DNA from: Sinomonas terrae
GTDB taxonomy: Bacteria > Actinomycetota > Actinomycetes > Actinomycetales > Micrococcaceae
Reading direction: 5' to 3'
DNA length: 64,000 nucleotides
NCBI RefSeq assembly: GCF_022539255.1
Contig: NZ_JAKZBV010000001.1
Span: 2,604,001 to 2,668,000, forward strand
Part shown: positions 26,168 through 34,367 of the stretch, in pieces
Layout of the letters: each line of letters opens with the position of its first letter
Numbering within the stretch: position 1 is the stretch's first letter
The notes under the pieces: model-generated
Databases searched by the model: none
What the model was told of the DNA's origin: nothing
Seen by the model: the letters and a program-made list of their open reading frames with translations, nothing else
Translations under genes and position numbers: made by a program

Positions 26168-27745
26168 ATGACGGCCCGCACCCCGCGGCGGGGGCTTCCC
26201 CGCACAGCCGGCGGCGAGCCTTGGCCGCCGCTACCCGAAACCACAGCGGAATCGACAGCCGCGATCGACCTAGGCGAAGATCCACCCGTCGCCGGAGACG
26301 CTCCTCTGAACGGCGTCTCAGGGGCTCCGATGCAAAAAGCCGCGGAATCGCCAGCTCCTGCGCAAGGACGCGGCAACCGAGAAGCGCAAGTCCCCGTCGG
26401 GCTCCGCCGCGGCCTACCACGTAGGCCCGGCGGAGAGCGATGGCCCAGTGGGAGTGCGATCACCGCAACCGATACGGTTTCGGCGGCTCCCGTGGCGTAC
26501 CGAACCTCGCCAGGACGACACTCCACTGCGGTCCAACAGGGCGATCTCGTCGCCTCACCATTGCCCAATCAGCCCCCTCCTGGGAAGGGCGAGGTCCCCT
26601 TGCGGCGCGGGCTGCCCCGAGAGGCAGGCGGCGAACCGTGGCCGCCGGCCGGCTGCGCGCCGGAGAGCGTAGCCGGGACGGACGCTCCTGCTCTTCCCTT
26701 GGAATCCGACACGCAGCCCTCCGAGCCGGTCTCCCAGAAGGAACTGCCAGACCACCGAGCTGACCAGCGGGAGTTCCCAGCCGAATTGCCTACGCCTCCG
26801 AGCGCAGCCCAGGAGCCGGACGTCCTGATGCCCCAACCGAAACGCTATGGCCCTTTCACAAGGAGGCAGTGGGCCGGGGCAATCGTCGTTGGGACGGCCG
26901 GAGTGATTATCGTGGCGACGCTGATCGTGATGCTGGTGCGGTGGTTCGTCTCACTCGGGTTCATGCAGGACTTCACCTCCGCATTCCCTGGACAGTACCG
27001 CCTGCCAGCCGGGTCACCGGTCGGGTTCCCCGCATGGGTAGGGTGGCAGCATTTCTTCAACGTGTTCCTGATAGTTCTGATCATCCGCTCCGGCCTGACA
27101 GTGCGCCATCAGAAGCGCCCGCCTGTTGTCTGGTCTCCCCGTCGTGACAGGACGCGCAAGATCAGCCTGTCGCTTTGGTTCCATCAGTCCCTCGACATCC
27201 TGTGGCTGGTGAACGGCGTCGTCTTCGCCGTGCTCCTCTTCGCGACAGGACAATGGACCCGGATCGTCCCGACCAGCTGGGAGGTATTCCCAGACGCGAT
27301 TACCGCAGCGCTGAGGTACCTTTCACTGGACTGGCCCACCGAGGACGGCTGGGTGAACTACAACGCCCTCCAGCAGCTCGCGTATTTCGCGACCGTCTTC
27401 ATCGCCGCTCCTCTCGCCTCCCTCTCCGGCGTGCGGATGTCCGGAGTGTGGCCAAAGGGTGCACGAAGGCTGAACAAGGCCTACCCCGTCGAGTGGGCCA
27501 GGGCCGTCCACTTTCCGGTGATGGCTTATTTCGTCCTGTTCATCATCGTCCATGTCAGTCTCGTGCTCGCAACGGGCGCCCTTCGGAACCTCAATCACAT
27601 GTATGGCGGTTCGGATGAGGTGAACTGGGTAGGCTTGTGGATCTTCGTCGGGTCCCTGTGTGTGATCGCTGCCGGCTGGGTCGCCGCCCGTCCCCTCGTG
27701 CTCGCCCCATTAGCCAGGCTCTTCGGAACCGTGTCGAGAGGTTGA
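26168..27745 (+). CDS. Cytochrome b561-like membrane protein with repeated N-terminal motif
   Basis: A protein of 525 aa. Residues 1-230 are hydrophilic and disordered with three copies of a 15-residue motif, RRGLPRxxGGExWPx, at 7-21, 80-94 and 146-160. The rest has about five transmembrane helices: 238-258, 290-308, 340-360, 401-418 and 447-470, plus 487-507. Histidines in helices at 295, 339, 448 and 462 are good ligands for two b hemes. It is a di-heme cytochrome b of the b561/b6 superfamily. The start lies 3 nt after etfA, so it probably takes electrons from ETF to quinone in place of the usual ETF:quinone oxidoreductase. That role is inference. Confidence 0.85.
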   Translation: MTARTPRRGLPRTAGGEPWPPLPETTAESTAAIDLGEDPPVAGDAPLNGVSGAPMQKAAESPAPAQGRGNREAQVPVGLRRGLPRRPGGERWPSGSAITATDTVSAAPVAYRTSPGRHSTAVQQGDLVASPLPNQPPPGKGEVPLRRGLPREAGGEPWPPAGCAPESVAGTDAPALPLESDTQPSEPVSQKELPDHRADQREFPAELPTPPSAAQEPDVLMPQPKRYGPFTRRQWAGAIVVGTAGVIIVATLIVMLVRWFVSLGFMQDFTSAFPGQYRLPAGSPVGFPAWVGWQHFFNVFLIVLIIRSGLTVRHQKRPPVVWSPRRDRTRKISLSLWFHQSLDILWLVNGVVFAVLLFATGQWTRIVPTSWEVFPDAITAALRYLSLDWPTEDGWVNYNALQQLAYFATVFIAAPLASLSGVRMSGVWPKGARRLNKAYPVEWARAVHFPVMAYFVLFIIVHVSLVLATGALRNLNHMYGGSDEVNWVGLWIFVGSLCVIAAGWVAARPLVLAPLARLFGTVSRG

Positions 27746-27763
27746 TGCATGGAAGGAAACCCT

Positions 27764-28156
27764 ATGTTGACCGTCGTTAGAAGCGATGTCGAGACGATTC
27801 GCGCTGAGCGGGCAAACGGCCCGTGCACGGGCGAGATGTGGCGCGAAATCCTCCTCCAGGAGAGTGGAACGAGTTTCAGCAAGAACTTCTTCACGCCGTG
27901 CGCCCGCACTCATTGGCACAGCCACGAGGGAGGCCAGCTCCTGATTGTCGAATCAGGCGAGGGATTCGTGGCCACCGCGGATCAGGTGGTTCGGATGGGC
28001 GTCGGCGACATGGTCTGGACTCCGCCCAAAGTACGCCACTGGCACGGGGCCTCCCACAGCCGAAGCATGCTTCATCTGGCCTTCTCCCTCGGCGGAGTCG
28101 ATTGGCAGGAGGCGGTGCAGGACGAGATGTACGAGTCGGTTCGGGCAGCGGGTTGA
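27764..28156 (+). CDS. Cupin-domain protein (HxH-type)
   Basis: A protein of 130 aa. A small cupin barrel carries a metal-type first motif (THWHSHEGGQLLIVESGEGF) and second motif GDMVWTPPKVRHWHGAS, giving His-His-Glu/Gln-His ligands. Relatives include carboxymuconolactone-decarboxylase-associated cupins and small isomerases or dioxygenases. ATG at 27764 is preferred to ATG 27749 because GGAAGG lies 6 nt upstream. It is downstream of the cytochrome gene in the same direction. The reaction is unknown. Confidence 0.85.
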   Translation: MLTVVRSDVETIRAERANGPCTGEMWREILLQESGTSFSKNFFTPCARTHWHSHEGGQLLIVESGEGFVATADQVVRMGVGDMVWTPPKVRHWHGASHSRSMLHLAFSLGGVDWQEAVQDEMYESVRAAG

Positions 28157-28377
28157 GCGTCCCGTCCTGGAAGCCAGTCGCGGCGGAGACCGGGCCTCTC
28201 AGCCCTCGGCAAAGCCGGTTGGGTCAACGGCGCTATTCCGCATCCAACGATGCCCTCCAGGAGAGCGCCTCGCGGGTGGAGTCTCCCTACCGTCAGAGAA
28301 CGCAAGCAGGTTTTCTTCAGCAGCAAGATGGCACGAGCGAGCCTCGGGTCTAGGGCACGGCCAACGAGAGGATCACA

Positions 28378-29280
28378 ATGACAATCGGGTACATCGGCCT
28401 CGGCGACATGGGAGGCGCGCTCGCGAGCCGGTTGCAGAGCCAACGCAAGATTCACGTGTACGACAGGAACCCTGCTGTCGTCCGCGTGCTGGAGGACCAG
28501 GGCGCCGTGGCATGCGACAGCATCCCCGAGCTCGCACGGGAATGCACCGCAGTGCTGCTATGCCTCCCTACCTCGGACCACGTACGGTCCGTGATTTTCG
28601 GCCACGGGGGCCTGGCAGAGACGCTGGCGCCACACTCTCTCATCATCGACCAGACTTCAGGAGATCCCGGAGAGACCAAGGCCATTGCCAAGGAGCTCGA
28701 AGCACGCGGCATCACGCTGGTCGATGCCCCCGTCAGCGGCGGTGCCCCGGCGGCCGTTGCCGGCACGATCTCGATCATGCTCGGCGCCGCCCCCCGAGAT
28801 GTCGAACGCTCGATCGAGGTCCTCGAGTTGATCAGCCCCAAGATCACCCATGTCGGTGGAATAGGCGCAGGCCACACCATGAAGCTGATCAACAACCTTC
28901 TCTCCTGCTCACAGCGTTGGCTGTCCCTCGAAGCGCTCACCCTGGCTGCGAAGAACGGCATCGATGCCACGACCGCCCTGGAGGTGCTTGTCGCCGGCGG
29001 AGGCCGGAATGCGTACCTCGAGCAGCAAGGAAGCCGAATCCTGGCGGGAGACCGCGACCGGGGATTCAGCCTTGCACTGGCGCACAAGGACCTCAGGCTC
29101 GCTTGCTCGCTGGGAGCGGCCAGCGGAGTGCCAACGTTCTTCGGAAGCCTCAGCCGAGAGCTGTACCAGACAGCGATGGCGCTCATCGGCCGGGACAGCC
29201 ACGTCGAAGCCTTGGCCACCGCGGTGGAGCGGCTTGCGGACGTTGAGCTCACCACCGCCCGGCCCAGCGCTCAGGCTTGA
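28378..29280 (+). CDS. NAD(P)-dependent beta-hydroxyacid dehydrogenase (3-hydroxyisobutyrate dehydrogenase family)
   Basis: A protein of 300 aa. The Rossmann start is IGYIGLGDMGG, with the family substrate motif DAPVSGGAPAA at 117-125 and catalytic Lys169 in GHTMKLINN. The family oxidises 3-hydroxyisobutyrate, tartronate semialdehyde or related beta-hydroxyacids. GAGAGG precedes the ATG. A paralogue with the same architecture lies at 58.3 kb. It ends at a strong terminator hairpin shared with the convergent TIM-barrel gene. A 220-bp gap before the gene shows no feature. Confidence 0.9.
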   Translation: MTIGYIGLGDMGGALASRLQSQRKIHVYDRNPAVVRVLEDQGAVACDSIPELARECTAVLLCLPTSDHVRSVIFGHGGLAETLAPHSLIIDQTSGDPGETKAIAKELEARGITLVDAPVSGGAPAAVAGTISIMLGAAPRDVERSIEVLELISPKITHVGGIGAGHTMKLINNLLSCSQRWLSLEALTLAAKNGIDATTALEVLVAGGGRNAYLEQQGSRILAGDRDRGFSLALAHKDLRLACSLGAASGVPTFFGSLSRELYQTAMALIGRDSHVEALATAVERLADVELTTARPSAQA

Positions 29281-29291
29281 TCTGCTGAACC

Positions 29292-29322
29292 CGAGGCCGT
29301 CCACATCCTGTGGACGGCCTCG
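29292..29322. terminator. Bidirectional terminator hairpin
   Basis: A perfect 13-bp stem (CGAGGCCGTCCAC / GTGGACGGCCTCG) with a 5-nt loop lies between the convergent dehydrogenase and isomerase genes. There is no T run, but position and strength fit a shared terminator. Confidence 0.8.
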
Positions 29323-29324
29323 AC

Positions 29325-30134
29325 TCACGCACTCTTCGATACGAGTTGCCGTGCGGTACGGGCTGCCTTCTTGGCGCGGTCGAGGATAGTCATCCCGCCG
29401 TGATCCCGGGCGGGCACCTCGACGCAGACGGGCAGTCCAGTGGGAAGGGAGGCGACGAAATCTTCCAGCGGAAGTCCTCCCTCTCCCGGGAAGAGGCGCC
29501 CGTAGCGCGCCTCGAAGGGAAGGTCGGCGGGGGCGATCGCCGGCGCGTCGCACAGCTGAGCACACGCCAGAAGCTCTGGTTCGGCGAGCCGTATCTCCCC
29601 GGCCTCCCCGCCCGAGCGGTGGAAGTGGAGCGCGTCCAGGGTTACTCCAAGGCCCGGATGACCCACTTTGCGGACCACGTCCAGCGCCTCCCCCAGCGAG
29701 GAGATCCCGCGGTACGGAATGAATTCCAGCATGACGCCCACTCCGTAGGGTTCAGCCGCGAGGCAGAGCTCCTCAAGCCGCCGCAGGAAGTCATGTTCGT
29801 CCTCCGCGCGGTGCTCTGCCGGGGTGCCGGAAGTGACAGCAAGCCGGCGCGCCCCGAGGACGCCGGCGAACTCGAGCGCAGGAAGTACCTCCGCCACAAC
29901 TGTTCCAGCAGTCACGCGCACGACTTCCACATCGAACACCTCAAGACCGCTGCTTCGAAGGCTGCGCTCCATTTCCTTCCGCAGCACGGCGTCCGCCATG
30001 ACGTCGATGTCGGTATCCATGACGGGGAACAGCCGCAGGCTGACGCCGTCGAACCCGGCCTCCCGAGCCACATCGATCTGCTCGAGCGGCGTGCACGGAA
30101 GAACCGTCAGGGCGGAGAGCGACAGTGGATGCAT
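29325..30134 (-). CDS. TIM-barrel sugar-phosphate isomerase/epimerase-type protein
   Basis: A protein of 269 aa. It belongs to the AP-endonuclease-2 / xylose-isomerase-like barrel family, with metal-site blocks VMLEFIPYRG (Glu), GVTLDALHFHRSG (Asp/His) and a late VEVPARDHGG (Glu). Relatives include hydroxypyruvate isomerase and inosose dehydratase. The start MHPLSLSALT at 30134 is chosen with GGAGAGG upstream; a 17-codon extension has no family character. It is divergent from the SDR gene, and its 210-bp promoter gap contains a GTTCGCAAAT element resembling the cluster's shared motif. Confidence 0.87.
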   Translation of the reverse strand: MHPLSLSALTVLPCTPLEQIDVAREAGFDGVSLRLFPVMDTDIDVMADAVLRKEMERSLRSSGLEVFDVEVVRVTAGTVVAEVLPALEFAGVLGARRLAVTSGTPAEHRAEDEHDFLRRLEELCLAAEPYGVGVMLEFIPYRGISSLGEALDVVRKVGHPGLGVTLDALHFHRSGGEAGEIRLAEPELLACAQLCDAPAIAPADLPFEARYGRLFPGEGGLPLEDFVASLPTGLPVCVEVPARDHGGMTILDRAKKAARTARQLVSKSA

Positions 30135-30344
30135 AAGTTTCGATCCTCTCCCCGACAGAAGGCCCAAAGCAGGCCTGCTGTCCATATTTGCGAACTTCCG
30201 TATCTTATGGTGTACACTTCTCTAAAGGCAACCGTCTGGACCGCCGATGCCGAGCGGCCTTCTTCGTCCGATCGGCCGCTGTTTCTGGCTCGGCCCGTTC
30301 AACGGTTCTGAACGTCGTGGTTCTCACGATCCGAAAGGAAAGCC

Positions 30345-31151
30345 ATGGGCAGACTTGCTGACAAGGTCGCTGTTGTAATCGGAGCGGGGCAGAGCCCAGG
30401 GGAATCGATCGGAAACGGTCGTGCAACCGCCCTGCGCTTCCTGGAAGAGGGAGCTTTTGTTCTCGCCGTCGATCGAGACATCGATTCGGCCCGGGAGACC
30501 CTGAAGATGTCCGAGCAGGGTGCCAGCGGCGAGCCATTCGAAGCCGATGTGAGGCGAGTCGAGTCGCTCAAGCAGGCCCTCGACTTCGCGGTCTCCCAGT
30601 GGGGACGGATAGACATCCTGCACTACAACGTCGGTGTCAGCGTCGGGGCAGGGGACGGCCCGCTCGAGGTGGTCACCGAAGACTCGTTCGATGTCGTCAT
30701 GGAGGTCAATCTCCGGGGAGCGGTCATGGCTGCAAAGCTGGTCGAGCCCATTATGCGAGAGCAGGGATCGGGCGTCGTCCTCAATGTCTCATCGATGTCC
30801 GCGATAGAGACGAGCTCTCAAAATGTCGCGTACCGCGCAAGCAAGGCGGGGATGATCGCGTTCACCCAGCAGTTCGCCTTGAGGAATGCTGAATTCGGCA
30901 TCCGTGCCAACGCGATCCTGCCCGGACGAGTGGAGACCGCTATGGCGGTGGACACCCGCGCGCGACTGACGGGCGCATCCCGCGATGACATCATTGCGCA
31001 GCGGAAGACCCTGATCCCGTTGCAGGGACACGTGGGGACTGGCTGGGACGTGGCGAACGCGGCGGTCTTCCTCGCCTCCGAAGAGGCCGCCTTCATCACA
31101 GGAGTCTCGCTCCCGGTCGACGGCGGAGCACTTGTCAAGATCGGTTGGTAG
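30345..31151 (+). CDS. Short-chain dehydrogenase/reductase
   Basis: A protein of 268 aa. The cofactor loop is unusual: VIGAGQSPGESIGNGRAT carries extra residues compared with the usual TGxxxGxG. The structural and catalytic set follows, with NVGVSVG (the usual NAG position), NVSSMSAI (Ser) and YRASKAG (Tyr, Lys). The C-terminal SLPVDGGALVKIGW is normal. It oxidises an alcohol or reduces a ketone with NAD(P). AAGGAAAG precedes the ATG. It is first of a rightward series continuing with the carboxymuconolactone-decarboxylase-like gene and citrate synthase. Confidence 0.9.
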   Translation: MGRLADKVAVVIGAGQSPGESIGNGRATALRFLEEGAFVLAVDRDIDSARETLKMSEQGASGEPFEADVRRVESLKQALDFAVSQWGRIDILHYNVGVSVGAGDGPLEVVTEDSFDVVMEVNLRGAVMAAKLVEPIMREQGSGVVLNVSSMSAIETSSQNVAYRASKAGMIAFTQQFALRNAEFGIRANAILPGRVETAMAVDTRARLTGASRDDIIAQRKTLIPLQGHVGTGWDVANAAVFLASEEAAFITGVSLPVDGGALVKIGW

Positions 31152-31191
31152 ACCCAATTCCACTGCTCAGAACAAGAAGGGGGAGGCATCT

Positions 31192-32010
31192 ATGAAGGAA
31201 CAGATTCAGGGGGCGCCGACCGAGCCCGACTTCGCATCGCTGACCGGCCTCATTTCACAGGTGGCCGATCTGGACGAGTTCCGGAAGTCCGCGTGGACGT
31301 CACTGCCGGTAGCCTCAGATTACTGGCGCGCTCCGATGGAGAGCTCGCACCTCACGGCCCGGATGAAGGAGCTCGTCCTGCTCGGGATGCACGCTTCGGC
31401 CACGAGCCTGAACGTTGATGGCGTGGAGCGCCACATCAGGCGCGCCCTCGCCGCGGGCGCCACCGCCGCGGAGATCATCGACGTGCTGATCACCATCGTT
31501 GCGCTGGCAAACCATGCGCTCTACTTCTCTGTGCCAATCCTGCAGGAGGAGCTCAGGAAGCGGGGGGGTGACGCGGACGGCACGGAAGAGTTTGACCCGG
31601 ATTTTGAAGCTGCGAAGCAGGCCTTCATTGAGTCACGCGGGTTCTGGAACTCGGATCGCGAGGCGATCGCCCGGCTCATGCCCGAGTATTACCAGGCTCT
31701 GGATGCCGTCTCGACCGAGTCCTGGAACAACGGCAAGCTCACCACCAAGGAACGCGAATTCGTGTGCATCGGCATCGACTGCACAGTGACGCACAACTAC
31801 GAGCCTGGGCTGCGCCGGCACATCCGGAATGCCCTTGACCTGGGAGCAACCCGCGAGGAGATCCTGGAGGTCTTCCAGCTCGCCGGACTCCTCGGACTTG
31901 AAAGCTACATCCTGGGGGCCAAGATCCTCTTCGGCCACCAAGCTTCGATGACCACGGCCCAAGAGGCAGCGGATCGAGACCTGTGCCGGCTCACTAGCTG
32001 CGAGCAGTAG
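31192..32010 (+). CDS. Tandem carboxymuconolactone-decarboxylase-domain protein
   Basis: A protein of 272 aa containing two CMD/AhpD-like helical domains: the first around ARMKELVLLGMHASATSLN to IRRALAAGATAAEII, the second around KEREFVCIGIDCTVTHNYE to IRNALDLGATREEIL. The AhpD CxxC redox pair is absent from both. Such double-domain proteins occur in catabolic clusters with unknown chemistry, and decarboxylase or hydrolase roles are suggested for the family. GGGAGG precedes the ATG. A single-domain relative is at 51.6 kb. Confidence 0.87.
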   Translation: MKEQIQGAPTEPDFASLTGLISQVADLDEFRKSAWTSLPVASDYWRAPMESSHLTARMKELVLLGMHASATSLNVDGVERHIRRALAAGATAAEIIDVLITIVALANHALYFSVPILQEELRKRGGDADGTEEFDPDFEAAKQAFIESRGFWNSDREAIARLMPEYYQALDAVSTESWNNGKLTTKEREFVCIGIDCTVTHNYEPGLRRHIRNALDLGATREEILEVFQLAGLLGLESYILGAKILFGHQASMTTAQEAADRDLCRLTSCEQ

Positions 32011-32070
32011 GTCCCTTCCCAATCCAAACACCACAAAGGTCCTGATCCTTGGCATCACGAAGGAGTGAGC

Positions 32071-33267
32071 ATGACTGACATCAAGAAAGGGCTCGCGGGA
32101 GTCACCGTCGACTACACCGCTGTGAGCAAAGTCAACCCGGAGACCAACTCTCTGCTCTACCGTGGATACCCCGTCCAGGAACTTGCAGCAACGCAACCGT
32201 TCGAGGCGGTCGCCCACCTGCTGTGGAAGGGCGAGCTTCCAACCGACGAAGAGCTGGCAGCGCTCCGTGCCGAAGAGCGACTTCATCGTGCCCTCGATCC
32301 GGATGTGCGAACGGCAATCGAGCTCGTTCCGCTCGACGCTCACCCGATGGACGAGGTACGGACAGCCGTCAGCCTCCTCGGCGCACGCGATCTCGCCGGC
32401 ACGGGTTCGGTGCTCGATGCCGGAGGCAATCCCGAGGAAAACCTCGCCCGAAGCATACGTCTCTTCGCTGCGCTTCCGGCGATCGTTGCCTACGGCCAGC
32501 GCCGGCGTCGCGGACAAGATCTTGTCGAGCCGAGGGATGACCTCGACTACGCAGCGAACTTCCTCTGGATGACCTTCGGGGAGGAGCCTGACGACATCGT
32601 CGTCGACGCTTTCAACCGCTCGATGATCCTCTACGCGGAGCACTCGTTCAATGCTTCGACCTTTACCGCCCGCGTCGTTACCAGCACACTCAGCGATCTT
32701 TACTCGGCTGTGGTCGCCGCAATCGGCGCCCTTAAAGGACCGCTGCACGGCGGAGCCAACGAAGCCGTGCTCCACATCTTCAACGAGATCGGAGACGCAT
32801 CCAACGTCGGCCCGTGGCTCGATGAAGCTCTTGCCTCAAAGCGCAAAGTCATGGGCTTCGGGCATCGGGTGTACAAACGCGGCGACTCGCGAGTGCCCAC
32901 CATGAAGGCCGCGCTCGACACGCTGATCGAGCATTACGGCAGACCCGACGTCGCAGCTCTCTACGACGCCCTCGAGTCGGAGTTCGTCAGCCGCAAGGGC
33001 ATCTATCCCAACCTCGATTTCCCTTCTGGGCCGGCGTACAACCTCATCGGCTTCGACACGCTCACATTCACACCGGTGTTCATCGCTGCGCGCGTGACGG
33101 GCTGGACCGCGCACATCCTGGAACAGGCCGCTTCGAATGCTCTCATTCGCCCTCTCTCGGAATACAACGGCCCCAAGGAACGGCATGTCGAGGGATACGT
33201 CGCCGATGCCTCAGCTGCAGCGGCCGAGGCGGACGTCGCACAGCGGGCCGAGGAGATGGCTGAATGA
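32071..33267 (+). CDS. prpC: Citrate synthase family, probably 2-methylcitrate synthase
   Basis: A protein of 398 aa, the length of type II/methylcitrate synthases. The catalytic set is present: His226 in PLHGGAN, His265 in FGHRVYKRGD and Asp316 in NLDFPSGPAYN, with LYAEHSFNAST around 191. AAGGAG precedes the ATG. It condenses propionyl-CoA (or acetyl-CoA) with oxaloacetate. Placement before prpD and prpB supports the methylcitrate role, but it is separated from them by a 446-bp gap and belongs to the transcription unit of the SDR and CMD genes. Substrate preference is inferred from context. Confidence 0.85.
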   Translation: MTDIKKGLAGVTVDYTAVSKVNPETNSLLYRGYPVQELAATQPFEAVAHLLWKGELPTDEELAALRAEERLHRALDPDVRTAIELVPLDAHPMDEVRTAVSLLGARDLAGTGSVLDAGGNPEENLARSIRLFAALPAIVAYGQRRRRGQDLVEPRDDLDYAANFLWMTFGEEPDDIVVDAFNRSMILYAEHSFNASTFTARVVTSTLSDLYSAVVAAIGALKGPLHGGANEAVLHIFNEIGDASNVGPWLDEALASKRKVMGFGHRVYKRGDSRVPTMKAALDTLIEHYGRPDVAALYDALESEFVSRKGIYPNLDFPSGPAYNLIGFDTLTFTPVFIAARVTGWTAHILEQAASNALIRPLSEYNGPKERHVEGYVADASAAAAEADVAQRAEEMAE

Positions 33268-33713
33268 TGAATCGGAACGAGCTCGCCATTCCGTCTCGTT
33301 GCATCGGGGAGCGGGAAGAGCGCGCATGATCGAATCCGTCGGGTGGTACAACACTGATTCGGAAAATCCTTCCGACGCTTTGTTCTGGGACGGCTGGAGG
33401 ATGCATTCCAACGAGCGCGGGGATCCTCTCGCCCCGGGGAGCAGACTGCCGTCCCTCATGTACGTGATCAGCTTCATCCGCCGCCTCAACCGTTTCCGGA
33501 CGATACCGAACACCGGGATGTCAACCTCATAAGGCAGTTCCCCGGGCCCTCATGAGCGGCATTCGCAGTCGCATCTACCTTGCCCAACGCCAACGAGGGT
33601 GCCGCGGGTGGCCCATGACTAACTGCGCTCCACGACGGCATGCTCTCCACCGCCCGTCCAGGTCCTAGACGGGCGGTGGGCGACCACGCCGTACGAAAAT
33701 TGAAGGAGAAGCC
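33268..33713. promoter_or_regulatory. Gap with a strong hairpin upstream of prpR
   Basis: A perfect 12-bp stem (CCACCGCCCGTC 33647-33658 / GACGGGCGGTGG 33668-33679) with a 9-nt loop ends 34 nt before the regulator's ATG. It is either the terminator of the prpC unit or a 5'-leader structure of the prp operon. Open frames in this gap have no ribosome site or family resemblance. Confidence 0.5.
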
Positions 33714-34367
33714 ATGAAGGCGGGCGATCGAGCGTATGCGGCGCTCCGCGACGACATTGTGGAGTGGCGTCTGCTCCCCGGGGCGGTGCTGGTTGAGGTC
33801 GAGCAGGCCGAGCGTTTGGGCCTGTCGCGGACTCCGCTTCGAGAGGCGCTCGCGAGGTTGACGGCGGAGGGGCTGGCAACCGCGCAGCGGGGTCGTGGCG
33901 TCGTCGTGAGCAATTTGTCCCTCAGCCAGCTCGGCGAGCTCTACGAGCTGCGCGAAGCCCTCGATTCGAAGGCCGCGGCCCTCGCGGCTCAGCGCGGCGC
34001 CAGTGCCCGCTTCGCCGACCTGCGGGACCGCTTCTGGGCCTCGCCGGCGCTCTTGGCCGATGAGAACATCCAACGCAGCGTGTACTACGCGCTTGCTTCC
34101 GAGCTCGACGCCGCGATCGGCGCGGCTATCTCCAACAGCTTCCTCTCCCAGTCACGGCGCAGGCTGGGCGTGCACCTCGCCCGGGCGCGCCGCATTGCGC
34201 GTGATGACGTCCCCCGGCTGCGGCAGGCCGCCGTCGAGCACGCGACGATCGCCGGGGCGATCGCCGGCGGCGACGCCCCGCTCGCCGCGGCCGCGACGGC
34301 GGTGCACCTGAGCAACAGCCTGAACCACATCAGAACGAACTACCCGAAAGAGGCCATCGATGGTTGA
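33714..34367 (+). CDS. prpR: GntR/FadR-type regulator of the prp operon
   Basis: A protein of 217 aa. The winged helix-turn-helix (about 5-70) includes ERLGLSRTPLREALARLT and the wing RGRGVVVSN. An all-helical FCD ligand domain follows (SLSQLGELYELREALDSKAA onward). GAAGGAG precedes the ATG. The last 8 nt overlap prpD, so it is the first cistron of a coupled prpRDB operon and probably senses a methylcitrate-cycle metabolite. The symbol is assigned by position. Confidence 0.87.
   Translation: MKAGDRAYAALRDDIVEWRLLPGAVLVEVEQAERLGLSRTPLREALARLTAEGLATAQRGRGVVVSNLSLSQLGELYELREALDSKAAALAAQRGASARFADLRDRFWASPALLADENIQRSVYYALASELDAAIGAAISNSFLSQSRRRLGVHLARARRIARDDVPRLRQAAVEHATIAGAIAGGDAPLAAAATAVHLSNSLNHIRTNYPKEAIDG

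Noticed and set aside
33137..33532. Rightward frame after citrate synthase and its leftward counterpart
   Set aside because: No ribosome site, no family pattern; the frame begins inside prpC.
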